A stretch of DNA of 41,615 nucleotides, taken from positions 1 through 41,615 of the forward strand of contig MCFE01000733.1 of assembly GCA_002104905.1 (NCBI GenBank), in the 5' to 3' direction. The DNA is from Basidiobolus meristosporus CBS 931.73 (taxonomy: Eukaryota > Basidiobolomycota > Basidiobolomycetes > Basidiobolales > Basidiobolaceae). Within the stretch, counting starts at the first letter, position 1. Each line of letters opens with the position of its first letter. The position numbers and the translations under genes are program-made. Of the stretch, positions 22,460-35,039 are shown one piece after another. The notes beneath the pieces were generated by a model. The model was not told where the DNA came from and did not search any database. It saw only the letters and a program-made list of their open reading frames with translations.

Positions 22460-22618
22460 CGTGGTGCTACCCCCCAAGGGATCTGTACAAATCCATTCCC
22501 CATCACCACCACGGCTGAGGTCACGCAACATCTGTTAAATAGATATTGTCTCCACCCCACTCCACTCCACTCTCACTCTCACTAATCCCATTTGTTGTCC
22601 AATTTCCTCCCCTCTGCA

Positions 22619-23119
22619 ATGTTTAAATTCCTTAAGCCTAAAGCCCTAAAGAGCCATCGCCACACAAACACTGACGGGCTTCGTGACAGCCTCGACTCGG
22701 TAGTGGGCAGCCTGGACCAGATGTCTCTCGCGGGTCTGGCCGACAGTCGCTATCCCTCCGATTCCATGACGCAGGCTTACAATAGAAAGGCATGGAGAGA
22801 GAGCTGTCATTCCTCCACCGTGGATCTATCCTCCTGCCATGACACCGTCTCTCTTCGTACTATCTCTAAGCGCACCTCCATTGCCTCCTCGTCAGAATCC
22901 ATCTCCTCCGCCTCCTCTGAAGAGAATGTTGTTCGTTTGAAGAACGGCTTCCAGGTAGTGTTCACCCCGAATCCCAAGAAAAAGAGGGTCGAGGTTCGGG
23001 TGTACAGAGACGGGCGTCTCCTTAAGCGACAGGAAGTGATCTACCATCTGTCGATGGCCAAGAAGTACCAGCAGGCCATCAAGCAACATCAGCAAATGAT
23101 GCAGAGCTCCATGGCTTAG
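22619..23119 (+). CDS. Small basic/Ser-rich hypothetical protein, 166 aa
   Basis: A single uninterrupted frame starts at ATG 22,619; a TTG nine codons upstream is in frame but is not a plausible start. Residues 1-20 are Lys/His-rich. Residues about 62-102 are rich in Ser/Thr (ISKRTSIASSSESISSASS). Residues 104-140 look like a compact conserved core (RLKNGFQVVFTPNP, then basic KKKRVEVRVYRDGR). Residues 141-166 form a Gln-rich helical tail. There is no signal peptide, membrane segment or catalytic motif. The organisation suggests a regulatory or nucleic-acid-associated small protein restricted to related fungi, but the function is unknown. TATA box, CT-rich leader and codon regularity support a genuine gene. 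Confidence 0.7.
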   Translation: MFKFLKPKALKSHRHTNTDGLRDSLDSVVGSLDQMSLAGLADSRYPSDSMTQAYNRKAWRESCHSSTVDLSSCHDTVSLRTISKRTSIASSSESISSASSEENVVRLKNGFQVVFTPNPKKKRVEVRVYRDGRLLKRQEVIYHLSMAKKYQQAIKQHQQMMQSSMA

Positions 23120-25767
23120 ATCGAACATGTCCGAAAACCACTGCCCCCCTGACGTAGGGATCTCCAAAGACATCCCCGTTGCCAGGGGGAACGACCCGAA
23201 TGATCCACACTTCCTACAAACCTATGCCACATAATTCATTGAATCCTAGCTTTCACTGGAACCATATGGTCTGCTGTAAATATATAATCCACCACCAGTG
23301 CATCCCCGAAGTTGTATCTCTGCTCTTCCCGTCAGCCAACCCAAGCTCTGCATCACCATCATCTATCTATATCCACCGAGTGTGCTGAGTAAGGCTGCTC
23401 TGCTGATTGATCAATATATTGGTATTATTCCTCTACTCTCCGACCCTTGCTGAAGGATCCTGGCGAGGCATTTGAATAAAAGTCGATAAACTATGATCGG
23501 TCGATTGGAATTCTCGTGCTTGTGACCTGTTATTCCACGCCACTGCTGCCACCTGGAACGAGGATCTCGGCTCATTGGTGGATGCAGCTACTTGGGCTAC
23601 CCTCGTGCTGCTATTAACATTAAGGAAGCACTGGCGAAACCGTTGGCGGGATGGGATGCACCATTGACCAGAAGGTATGAGTCATGAACCGAGCCCAGTT
23701 GGACAGGTCAGAGCCACTCAGCCTTGCCGTCTAGCTACAAAGGCGAAGGACCGGGGACTCGGTGGTGATTGACTCGGGAAAGTTGACTGGTGTTTGCGGT
23801 GCGAGTTCCGTTCAGCCTGGCCTCGACCCTTTACACCATCCCATCCATCCGGATCTGGCAATGACCAACCATATCGGGAAGATCTAGTCGCTCCATGGAT
23901 GGAAGGCCCGATTACATTGCAGTCACCAATAGCCTTTGGCATGGCATGCATTGGTTCGGTTCGAAATAGGCCGATATCCCCATGTAGGTTTGGTAAGCTT
24001 ATGTTGAAATTAAATTGGCTTTCTGGATCGCTCAGGTGAGCGGATCAAGCTTGTCAAAACTCTAATTTCTGTATGACATGAATCACTGCTCCACGGGCGG
24101 TGACGACGGCTACACCATATTGGCTTCGTGCCTCACTGTACTTCGCTTGATGTTCTCCAACTTGCTTCCTTGATGATTCATGCGTCCGCGTCTGTTCCAA
24201 GAATTCTCCTGTTTTATCGGGCGGAGGTCAAAAACATCCATATCGGCACGTATGGAACTGGATTGAACGCATCCTCTTGACTGCCAGTCCACAGTAGGGC
24301 CAGTCATGCTGGTTTCATGACTGGATTCCTGATGGAAGGTCTATCTCGCCTTTGCCCTATGCATGCTGGGGTTTTCAGGGACATCTTGGACTGCGAGCGG
24401 CTTGTGTTCTTGCACGGGTTTGTTTGGTCGCCTGGAAATCTAGACTCGCATCGGCTTTGAGACGGATCTGACTTTTGATCCACCTGGGCAGTGGAGCATC
24501 AGACAACACGTTCCAAGCTTTACGCCTGCTACTTTATCATGCGACTGCCCGTAAGTTGGTGGGGCGAATTCCAAGGCCAAGGTCACACAGCCACCCACAC
24601 AAGTATCTTTCGTTCAGTTGCGTCCCACAGAAATAGGCACTTGAAATGACTTCATGTATCTAGGCACCATTCCAAAGGTTCACTACTTCCTCAGCATCCC
24701 CACAGCTCTGAAGAATCAGCATCGTACATCATTGATCTCCTACTAAGTGGCCACGTACACTCTGGTGTGGCCTGAATAATCAGTAGCCATACCCATTGCT
24801 TCAGCATCACAATAGAGCTCACATCACCACCAATAGAATACAGGGTGGCCAATGATTTAACCAAGATGAGGCTGACTAGGGGAATCACAGAATTGGTTGT
24901 ATGATAAATGATTGATTTTGTAGAAGGGAGGGTGAATTAACAAAAACCCAGCTTTTGCTACAGTGGCCACTCTCAAATTGATCTCAGGGGCATTCATGAG
25001 ACATGAGAATCGCAACATTTACTACAGCAGCTGGAGATGAATTTGAAACCTGACTATTTGGGATCTCAAAGGTTTCCAGCCATGATAATGGGATGGGATG
25101 GAGCCAGCAGGAATGCCGGCCAAACCAGTGCTGTCGCCCTCCAGATCAATTTAACAACATGCCACAAAAGATGGGTCATTTGAAATTAGACGACAAGAGA
25201 GCAAGTGTCAGGTTGTTAGCACTGCATGACATCTGACACAGAGTTGGCGTACTCTACGAACCTTCATTGCGGGGTTTTCTGGCAGTCAGGCTTAGAGCTG
25301 GAGGCAATCAATGCTTGGATCACCTCTGTGTAACTGGGTTGACTCCTAACATCACGATATTGATCGAAACCAAATCAGTTGTTATCAGTGCAATCCAAGG
25401 GATCTTTCTGAGGCCGCCTCAACATTGCCGCCGCCCCTTCATCCATTCAGCCCGGCGAGATTGAAGAAATCTGAAATCATCAAAGGAATTCCAGGGCTGT
25501 CCCGTCAAACTCTACGGGTTGCTTTCTTTTGCCAAAGCATCAACAATCCCTGGAATCCCCCAGGCCGGCAATGGCCAACCGTTCCCACCACGATTCTATG
25601 GCTGGAAGACCCTTTCCCACTCTTGCATGGGAGGGGCCAAGAGGAATCATTCGCACTGGCCTGGCATGGATTCGGCATTATTTCTTGTTTATTGGATTGA
25701 AATATGGATAGAATTAGGTTTCGAGAAGCGAAGGTTTGTGGCATACCGACCACCGCAGTAGAATGGT
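23120..25767. other. Gene-free intergenic stretch
   Basis: No gene or repeat is recognised over about 2.6 kb. Short open frames occur on both strands with no recognisable domains. A slightly more AT-rich block at about 24,640-24,960 could be a small transposon remnant, but I found no termini. Confidence 0.4.
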
Positions 25768-28700
25768 TTACGAAGTCATGTTTTGCTGGTACACAAGGCT
25801 GTGGTATTGCCCGTGCAGAGCCAATAGTTCCTCATGGGTCCCTTGTTCCGCCACAACCCCGTTGTTGATGACGAAGATCACATCCGCTCTCTGAATGGTG
25901 GATAGCCGATGGGCCACCGCGATCGTCGTACGTCCTTTGGCCGCATTATCAAGCGCAGTCTGCACGACCTTTTCTGACTCGGCATCCAAAGCACTGGTGG
26001 CTTCGTCGAGCAGCAGGATCTTGGGATTTCTGATCAACGCACGAGCAATGGCGACACGTTGCTTTTGGCCACCGGAGAGCTGAGACCCCTTGTTGCCCAA
26101 TTGGGTGTCGTAGCCTTGGGGAAGCCCTAGAATAAACTCGTGGATGTTCGCCTTCTTGGCCGCCTCTTCGACTTCAGTCTGGCTTGGCACACGATCCACC
26201 AGGCCGAAGCCGATATTCTCCCGGATGGACATGTCGTACAATGTGACGTCTTGACTAACAAGGGCGATATGCTTACGAACATCGTTGATGTTGGTGCCCC
26301 GGATATCTTCGCCATCCAGCAGGACGCTCCCTGACAGGACATCATAAAAACGCTCCACTAACCCGATGACCGTACTCTTACCGCACCCAGAGGGGCCCAC
26401 CAATGCGGCAAACTGCCCGGGCTTTACGGTCAGGTTTAAGCCACGTAGAACGGGGATCTCGGGACGGGTCGGGTATCTAAACCGGACATTCTTCAACTCC
26501 ACGTGTCCATCAATCTGATCCACCCTCTTTCCCATGTCTTTCCAAGTGTCGATAAGTGGCTCCCGATCGAGTAGAGCAATGATACACGAGGCAGCTTTCT
26601 TGGCCTTGCCGATATTAGGCACGAACGCAAAGGTATTTCCCGCACTCTGGGCACCCATCACAACCGCCATTAGGACGACGAAGAACTGCTCTTCGGTGTA
26701 TTTCCCCTCGGCGAAAAGCTTCCCTCCGTACCAGAAGGCAAGACAGTTGATCAGGTAGATCACCGACTGAGATCCGGCGAAAATCAGCGAGGTGACGAAT
26801 GCGTTCTTCTTGCACGCTTTGTGGGGCTCCTCGAGTCTGACATGGTATGCATGGGAGACATCCTGTTCTCGGGTGAGGGATGCCACCGTTCTGATGGAGC
26901 TTGCTGCCTCACAGGCCAGTTGAGCAGACTTCTCGTAGATCGCTTTGGTGTCGTCCTGGAAATCCATGTACAACCGCATCTCCACTATCCCCGCGCCAAT
27001 CAAAACTGGAATGCCAACCATCACCACCAAGGTCATCTGCCAACCGTAAACCAACGCGACAATGAAGCCCACAATGATGGTGACCAAAGCCTGCAACACC
27101 GTCCCAAGGGTGGACCCACTCATCCCTTGCACATTTGTCGCGTCGGTGGCTAGAGCAGATACCAGAGCCCCAGTGCTGTTGTTTTCTCGGTCAAACCAGC
27201 CTATCTCTTGGCGCATGATGCTGGCAAACAGCATGTTCCGAATCCGCTCGGTCAGCCTCTCTCCAGAAATCCCGAAGAATGACACTTGGATCAACTGGGC
27301 AAAGAAGCTAACGATCCCGATCACCAGAAAGATCAACGACCAGAAGTTCATGTCGTCTATGTCGACTTCCGGCTTCGCGAACACCTTCATGATTTGCGAG
27401 AACACGATGGCGTATATCGGATGGATAGAGCCCGAGACAATTGCCCCGAACAAGCCACCACAGATAAACCCGACCTCCCTCATGTTCAAGCTGAACACGC
27501 GATAGACCACATACCAGAAGGAGTACTTTTGCTCGACCCCCGCCTCGATGCCTTTGTTGTCGGTTGAGTAAATGGAGTTGTTCGTAGGGATGTGTCGGAT
27601 GTCATCTTCTTTAAGCTCGGGACGAGAAGGATCTGTAGTGTATATCGGGCCGGTATGCTCCTGACCTTGATCCTTGATTTTCTGAAGCTCCACTAGCTTG
27701 CGGTATACGCCATTGGTATTCAGCAATGAGGCGTGAGTACCGGTTTCGATGATCTTCCCTTTGTCCATCACGATAATATCGTCTGCGTTGTGGATGGTCG
27801 AAAGTCTGTGCGCTATGACAATGGTCGTTCTACCAGCGCTAGCACGCTCCAAAGCTTGCTGCACGATTCCCTCAGATTGGGTATCCAGGGCAGAGGTGGC
27901 CTCATCAAGCAACAGGATGGAGGGGTCTTTCACCACAGCTCTCGCAATAGCGATTCGCTGCTTCTGTCCACCAGAGAGAAGGAATCCCCGCTCGCCAACC
28001 TGCGTGTCGTATTGCTGAGGCAAATCCATGATGAAATTGTGAGCATTCGAGATTTTACAGGCTTCAATGATCAGCTCCATCTTCTTCTCTTCGCTGCAGT
28101 TTTCATGTGGGGTTCCGACCAAGCCATGGGCAATGTTTTGAGCAACGGTGCATTTGAAGAGTGTTGGCTCTTGCGACACCAATCCTATCTGCCTTCTGAG
28201 CCAATGGATGTTGTACTGGTCAATGGGCAGGCCATCCAGCTGGATTTCGCCTTGTATCGGGTCATAAAATCTCTCAAGCAGCTGAATGATGGTGGATTTT
28301 CCAGAGCCACTCGGGCCAACGAGGGCTACGGTCTTCCCGGCTTGCACCGAGAAGCTTACGTCATTCAGGACGGTGATGTTCGGACGTGAAGGGTAGTGGA
28401 AAGACACACCTTGAACACTGATGGTGCCCTTGGTTTTGGTGTCAGGTTGAACGCCGTCCTCTGATGAAGAGTCGATGATAGGCACTCGATGAATGACCGA
28501 GTACAGCTTCTCGGCAGCCCCTTGGGCAAGACTGAATGCTTGAATATTTGGGCCTATGTTACCAAGGGAGAAGGCACCAATGATCACGGCAAAGAGAACG
28601 TTCATCACGCCTCCGGCGTCCAGCTTACCTTGAGTGATCAGCTTTCCACCGTAGTAGAAGGCGAGGGAGTAGGCCGCGTAGATGATGAAGAAAATCGCCG

Positions 28701-29641
28701 CCACCCCAACGCCGTTGAAGATCTCCTTCTTGATCGACTCCCGTTTGGCGTCGGTGATATTTTTGCTGTACATGGTGGCTAGCTTTCTCTGCTGTCCGAA
28801 TGCCACGGCGTTCCGAATCGAAGAAATCACCTCCTCGGCAAGAGTCCCGGAGATGGAGTAGAAATCAAGGGCTCGTTTGGCGTATTTCGTGCTGAATACG
28901 CTGAGAATGCCAATACATATGGCAATCATCGGGATGATGCAGCAGAGAACCAGTGTGAGGGGCCAGTTCCTGGTGAATGCCACCACGAAGGCAGCAATAA
29001 ATGTTGAGAGATATGAGACGGTATGAGGGACCTTCTCAGTGATACCGTCTCTAATCAAATGCGTATCGTTGGTAATCCGAGTGGTGATCTCGCCCGCCCC
29101 CAGGCCGTCGAACCAGGCAATTTCTTGGCGAAGAACAGCAGCCAGATATTGCTCACGAATATATCGCGTCTGGCGTTCTCCAGCCCAGATCCAGCAGCTC
29201 ATGTAGGTGTAGGCGGCGATCGCAACACCGATGGCGAGGTAGATAAAGTAGAGCGAGAATTCGTTGATTTTACCTTTGATGAAGTCCTCGCGCTCTAAGG
29301 CAGTGGCGAAGTCGTCCGGGGAAACCAGAAACACATTGATCAGGTTACCAAAGATAATGCTGCGACAAATCAGTTTGGTTATTTAAAACAGCAATGCGAA
29401 AATGTGGTTGGGAACAGTATACACACGTCATAAGAGGCATGGCTGCTCCTGTGGCAACAGCGCAAACAATCCCCAGGCTCATGAGCATCCAATCGAATGT
29501 GGTTGCGAACTGGAAGAGCTCAATGAAAGAAACCTTCTTGTCGCCAGGCTTTTTATCAGCATCTAACCCACCCCCACCAGCATCAATCACCGCATCCACA
29601 TGATCGGTCTGATTGTCAGGCTTCTCAGATGTTGTAGTCAT
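25768..29641 (-). CDS. ABC multidrug transporter, MDR/ABCB type, full length
   Basis: This is an ATP-driven exporter of the P-glycoprotein (ABCB) family, expected in the plasma membrane and typically moving lipophilic drugs, toxins or peptides outward. Exon 1 is 29,427-29,641. The intron is 29,360-29,426 (67 nt, GTGTGT, branch AACTGAT, CAG). Exon 2 is 25,768-29,359. The product is 1,268 aa. The order is TMD1-NBD1-TMD2-NBD2. NBD1 has Walker A GPSGSGKST (about 422), signature LSGGQKQR (about 532) and Walker B ILLLDEATSALD (about 555). NBD2 has GPSGCGKST (about 1,063), LSGGQKQR (about 1,168) and ILLLDEATSALD. All catalytic motifs are intact. Splicing restores the first helix (AAMPLMTIIFGNLI). 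The exact orthologue and substrate cannot be told from sequence. It is divergent from nsa2. Confidence 0.95.
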
Positions 29642-30803
29642 TTGAAAGACGGAATATCATTTCCCTGACGTAGCGCGGGGTTTTATAGCTCGTTGTTGGA
29701 AGGCCAATCTACGGGTTGGATGCAAAAAGAAACTTCTCGGGTTACACCGCTCAAGCCTTAGTGTGGAATTTGGACTAATGTTGTTTTTGCACTATCTAAT
29801 CGAATGTCTCACCAACCTTATTTTTATGTGTGCTCAAGTGAATCACTCCTCAAGCGCTCATATGTTGATGAGGAATCCAGCCGTCCTAAAATGGCAGGCT
29901 GCAAGATACGGAAATGGTATAAGCTCCTAATTGATTTGCTTTGAACATATATGCATATATGCAACCGAGGTGTAGTCCGATTAAGTAGCTGATGCTCTTT
30001 ATCGTATAATTGTCTTTAAAACCATTTCTCTACATTTGTCAAGGACAGAATCAGCGACGATTCCGTAGCACACTCCTTCCATGGTCACACCACGTCTAGC
30101 TCGAAATATGCAGCGGACTTTCTGTGCTGGCGGAGTTTCCTAATTGCTGCGGCACATTAATTGGGTGAAGATTCAATGCTTCCGCAGGCTGCGTGACTTG
30201 ATGGACCCCAGCTGCACTACGGTGGGCATTTTCATGATGTGCACTCTATATCCGATGCCCTGACTATGCTATCTGTCTGTGGCGGGTCGGCCCGATTGTT
30301 ACGCCATTAATTAACTTAACTCACTCGTTCTTTCTAGACAAAGATTTAACCCCGAGAACAGGGTTCCAAAAATTGATTGGGCTTAATATCCAGTTTCCAG
30401 CATAGGCCGATTCAGTACTCCTTCACTACCGACCTCTACCTTCTCTGGGCATGAACGCTTTTCTTGTTTGCAACCTTCCAGCTTATAAACAATAATCTCG
30501 CTTGTGGGATAGGTTTGATTTGTTGGGCCTTCGGAATTTTGGAGTCCGGACCCGGTGCCACAATACGATTCTTCAGATCCAACAGGCTCGCTCATTTCAG
30601 CACTGAGACTTTGAAATATTTCGGATGATTGGCTGGGAGGCGACCAAAAACATTTTTTTTCTTGCCCACTCGTACTGGTTTACTAGTTGAGCCCTGCTCT
30701 GCAAGCAAGCCTATCCACGGTCTCCTTTCGCACTTTCGTGGGTGAGTAAGCATTGATCAGCGTCAGGTTACGCAGAAAAAACCACTTTTAGAGTTCTTAC
30801 ACC
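29642..30803. promoter_or_regulatory. Shared upstream region between ABC transporter and nsa2
   Basis: About 1.16 kb separate two divergent genes. It contains no convincing gene; a 70-residue minus frame at 30,383-30,595 lacks support. Promoters for both genes must lie here, but I cannot define specific operators. Confidence 0.4.
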
Positions 30804-31716
30804 ATGGTAACGCACATATCTCCCCATCTCCTCCCCAAGCCAGCCCTGTTGATATTAACTTATTTCCATTAGCCGCAAAACGAGCACATTGAAGAGTCCA
30901 TCAAGCGACATGGTCGTCGTATGGATCATGAAGAGCGCAAGTAAGTGAACCTTCAATATCTCATCGCATATTTCTTCTTCGACTAACCCGCTTCAAACGA
31001 CAAGGCGTAAGAGAGAGGCGCGTGAAGTTCACAAGAATGCTGCGTACGCTCAAAAAATCCATGGTTTAAAGGCCAAGATGTACAACAAGAAACGACACTC
31101 CGAGAAGATCCAGATGAAGAAGGCAATCAAACAACATGAGGAGAAATCTGCCAAACAGAAGAGCGATGATGCGGTGCCTACGGGAGCGGTCCCTGCATAT
31201 CTTTTGGATCGTGATGGAGAGAAGCGTGCCAAGGTACTTTCCAACATGGTAAAGCAAAAGAGAAAGGAGAAGGCTGGTAAATGGAACGTGCCCTTGCCTA
31301 AAGTCCGAGGTATCGCTGAGGACGAGATGTTCAAGGTTATTAAAACCGGTAAAAGTAAAACCAAGCAATGGAAGAGGATGGTCACAAAAGCAACCTTTGT
31401 TGGTGACGGGTTCACTCGAAAGCCACCCAAGTACGAACGTTTCATCAGACCTATGGCCCTCCGCTACAAGAAGGCTCATGTCACACACCCAGAGCTTGGC
31501 GCCACATTCCACCTCCCTATTATTGGTGTGAAGAAGAACCCACAGAGCCCATTCTTCACCCAGCTTGGTGTCCTCACCAAGGGTACAGTTATTGAGGTAA
31601 ATGTCAGCGAGCTTGGTCTCGTCACAACTGGTGGCAAAGTTGTTTGGGGTAAATATGCCCAGATCACCAACAATCCCGAAAACGACGGATGTATCAATGC
31701 TGTACTTCTTGTATAA
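30804..31716 (+). CDS. nsa2: Ribosome biogenesis protein NSA2 (60S maturation)
   Basis: Nsa2 is a nucleolar pre-60S assembly factor needed for 27S pre-rRNA processing, related to the ribosomal S8e family. Three exons are 30,804-30,806 (ATG only), 30,873-30,940 and 31,005-31,716. Introns are 30,807-30,872 and 30,941-31,004 (GTAAGT, branch GACTAAC). The product is 260 aa, as long as yeast Nsa2 (261). Family landmarks are the basic N terminus ([14 protein letters not shown]), [52 protein letters not shown], the [21 protein letters not shown] block and the C-terminal INAVLLV. The start codon forms an exon of its own, because the next bases are the GT donor. The gene is convergent with pyridoxal kinase. 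Confidence 0.97.
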
Positions 31717-32159
31717 CCACATTTCATGCAAGACGATGATTCTGGTCGAGAGCATAGCCCCTCTTAATGACTCTTCCTAAATCAACACTTTGATCGCCCT
31801 TGGCGATAGCCTACATACTACTTAATCCTCTGCAACCCTTCACTTTAGTAATAACCCACTTTAGACTCTATATAATAGCCCCACTAGAATAGTAGAATTT
31901 GTCTCTAAGCTTGATGTGAATGAATAAATACGGCGCCGAATATTTGCCTATGTTCAGTTTTGGAAGGGATCTTGCGGGGTTACGACGCGCGACGACACTA
32001 TGTCGCTAGACCTGGTAGAATCCTACCTACCGCCATGTGTTTAAATCTGTAGCGTGAATTTATTCTGTCGGCGCTAGGCTTGACAAGGCACAAATGACAG
32101 AAAGTGACTGGATGTAGTAGGTGAAAGGTAATCGAGTGGAAAGCTAACTTCTGCGCAGA
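31717..32159. other. Shared 3' region of convergent nsa2 and pyridoxal kinase genes
   Basis: This 443-bp AT-richer spacer lies between two stop codons. An AATAAA at 31,923-31,928 could serve polyadenylation of nsa2. No gene is seen. Confidence 0.45.
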
Positions 32160-33361
32160 TCAAGGGCCCAGTTTCGTTGCACGAACCCTGACTTTGGGAT
32201 GCTCGATGGAACCTTTCGACTGAATCAACCTCAACTCACAACGACGAACATTGGTGGCAGTGGTGGGTTTCGAGGTGATGCCGTACTTTTTCTGCTCCTC
32301 CACTGTTCTGGCCAAAATATCTATCATGGTGGCGATACCTTTCTCGCAAGCTACCGTCAAGCTTTCTTCCACCGCTTGCTCAGACTCCTTCTGCAGATGT
32401 GCCAATATAAGTGCGGCCAATACATCCCCAGTTCCCGTGAAATAGCCGTCCAGTTGCGGGAACTGAAGCGAGAATTGGTTAACCTTCGATCCCCTTCGTT
32501 GACTGCCATATAGAATCAGGGTATCTTTGGGAGTGTCCGATAATTGGCAACTTGTGATGACGACATGTTCAATTCCAAGATCATGAAGTCTGTCCAGGCA
32601 CTCGTGGACATCACGTAGTGTATTGATCTTCAGACCAGTCAAGCACTCAGCCTCAAATTGGTTGGGGGTGATGACGTTTGCTTGTTTCGCTAGTTCGTCG
32701 CGGTAAATAGGCACTGCTTCCTCGGGGATATAGAACTTCCCATTGTCGCCTAACACGGGATCGAGAACTGTTGAAAGACAAGGCAAGCTTAGCATGGTTG
32801 TGATGATAAAGCAATGGCATATAGCTATCCGAATACCGTAAATCAGATTCGGATTCTTTTCACGTAGTTTCTTTAGAATCTTCGCAACTACACGAAGATT
32901 CTCTGAATTCCCGAGATATCCTGTCATGTAAATTCGGTACATGAATTTGGCACTCGAGATATATACTCTAGTTTAAAAAAGGTTTACCGGTAAGAAGATG
33001 CGTATAGTCTTCTAGGCCATTAATTTCTATCCCTTTGAATGCCTCCCACAATTCCTCCGAGGTTAGTCTCTGACCTGACCATGATGGATATCCTGTTAAG
33101 CACGTATTTAGAGCTCCGGGATACATCAGGCAGTAGAGAGACAAAATAATCTACCTGTATGGTTGGAAAACTGAACAGTATTCAGGTTATCCACGTCAAA
33201 GCCGAGTAGTTGTAGAGGAAATACTGCGGATTTGTTGCCTTGTCAAGAGTGTCAAAATATTTTGGCGAGGTGATAGACAGTTGTACCAGAGCCAACTCAC
33301 CTACATATCCATGAACCACGTGAGATTGAATGCATAAAACTCTTCTGTCCTCTCCAGTCAT
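32160..33361 (-). CDS. Pyridoxal kinase (vitamin B6 salvage)
   Basis: The enzyme phosphorylates pyridoxal, pyridoxine and pyridoxamine with ATP in the cytosol to feed pyridoxal phosphate; the yeast homologue is BUD16. Five exons are 33,301-33,361, 33,155-33,238, 32,988-33,092, 32,837-32,920 and 32,160-32,767. The four introns are 62-69 nt, all GT-AG, and all splice in phase to give 313 aa. Motifs include [18 protein letters not shown] (substrate-binding N terminus), [26 protein letters not shown] (about 114-122), TPNQFEAE (about 145-152) and the ribokinase-superfamily catalytic GTGD (223-226, Asp226 as base). Length and motif order fit the PdxK/PdxY family. No defect is seen. Confidence 0.95.
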
Positions 33362-34590
33362 GTTGTGCTGTCTAAAGCAAGAGGGCCTGAATAGAGGATA
33401 CTTTGTTCGGAAGAAATTGCGAAATCCTAAATAACGATACAAATAGCCACCCATTATAGTATCACTTGTCAACAGCTATATTTTAATAGGCATCTATTGG
33501 CGCTCAAACAGCTCGAGCCAATTACATTGCCAGATCAAAGATGGTTGCAAATTCAGTGGGTTTTTAGTAATCAAAGCGTGATTCCCCGTTCTTAAACGGG
33601 AAAAACATCTAATTGAGTTGCAGTCGAGCATACCTCCAGTGCTAGGGACTTTGTTCAGTGTTTCAATGGATGCAACTGATTATCTTTGATGGTATTAGAT
33701 GATATCAATCATTATCGGATTGGCCGTAGCTTGTAGTTTACCATTGAGTATAAATGACGGTAACTGCGTGTGGTAGCTGTATGAAACAATGCATACCCCT
33801 TATTCTATATGAGCATACCACTCGTTTTCCGATCAAATGCCTTGCATAGAGGTTGGTTTGGCACTTGATACATCTGGGCATATACCGGCTATAACATCCA
33901 CGTGCTGGCGGTCCCGCGACTTTGAAAGTGCCACTAACCCCTTGAACATCAATGGTGACAACGCCCGCTTTAATAGTTGTATTGACAGACTTTGCAATGC
34001 TAAAGCCTCCAACATGTTTTGTAGGCTCCGGAGGATTAGGCAGATGGAAGCATCAAAATTCCAGAATTAGCTGTTGCCAAACCCATAATTACTCCCAGTC
34101 AATACAAATCCTGCAACACACTCCCGAGTGAAGTGTTAATGGTGCTAAGATGGCATTTGATCTGCAGCACACTACCAAAGAGGAGATGTTCTTCTACTCT
34201 TTGGCTGCCTGAATGCACCCAGCCATCCAGCAATAGGTGGAATATCTGCCACCTCCACTGCATACATGATGTTCTTTCACCACAGCACCCCACTGAAGGA
34301 GAACCTACCAATGAAGTATAAAGTGTGGCTTGGTGGTTGATGAAAGGGAGTGTATGCTGTCACCATTCAGTTACATCCTTCAAAGAATCTTCAAGAGTAC
34401 TATTTGCTGATTTCTGAGCAACTGACGATCCACTTTGGAGATTTATTCTATATGTATGTTGCTGCCAAACGGTTTTCTTTGCTTCACGAAATATCAAGCA
34501 TTTGACTGTTGCACCAGGATTCATGTAAATTGATGGAGGCAGAGTATACGAGAACCACCAGCATCGACCATTCTGATACAAGATGTATAC
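33362..34590. other. Gene-free stretch upstream of pyridoxal kinase
   Basis: This contains the pyridoxal kinase promoter at its left end. Otherwise there are only short unsupported frames on both strands. Confidence 0.4.
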
Positions 34591-34609
34591 ATAGATAGAT
34601 AGATAGATA
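34591..34609. repeat. (ATAG)n microsatellite
   Basis: Between four and five ATAG units occur in a row, a simple tetranucleotide repeat likely to vary in length between strains. Confidence 0.8.
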
Positions 34610-35039
34610 AATCACTCTTCAGCGCGACCAGTGGGATTCACAAAGCCTACTATGCACTTGAATGATGCCCAAGATGTCGACCAACGCACAATCATTCAAA
34701 AACAAGTCCAGATGGTTACGGCTGTGTCACACAGCAATTTTCGCCATGGATGGTTTTGGACAAATTTTCGATGTATTTATAATCAGTGCTCCATGTCAGA
34801 AATCACCAGAGACTTGGGGGTTTTGTGTGGACACCCCCTCAAATGTTACGTCTCCGTCTCTAGTGGACATGTCTAGACCGTTGAACAGATTGATCTGGAC
34901 GAGGTCAGCCACTGAACCGCAAAGCATGTCCAGTTCAATGTTATTCGAACATCGCCCTGTTTGACAATCATGTTACCTTCATCTCCGACCTGACTCTTTT
35001 CAGCTCCCTGAATCCCGTCACTGTGCTGAATGGGATGTT
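34610..35039. other. Gene-free stretch
   Basis: No recognisable gene. An 81-residue and a 100-residue overlapping plus frame (34,631-34,964) lack any familiar domain. Confidence 0.35.

Noticed and set aside
26821-28389. Long plus-strand frames opposite the ABC transporter (up to 218 residues)
   Set aside because: They are antisense shadows of the transporter coding sequence.
30383-30595. 70-residue minus frame between the ABC transporter and nsa2
   Set aside because: There is no domain or splice support, and it sits in a promoter region.
31066-31755. 229-residue minus-strand frame
   Set aside because: It is an antisense shadow of nsa2.
34631-34964. Overlapping 81- and 100-residue plus frames
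   Set aside because: They overlap in two frames, neither with recognisable motifs; likely chance.
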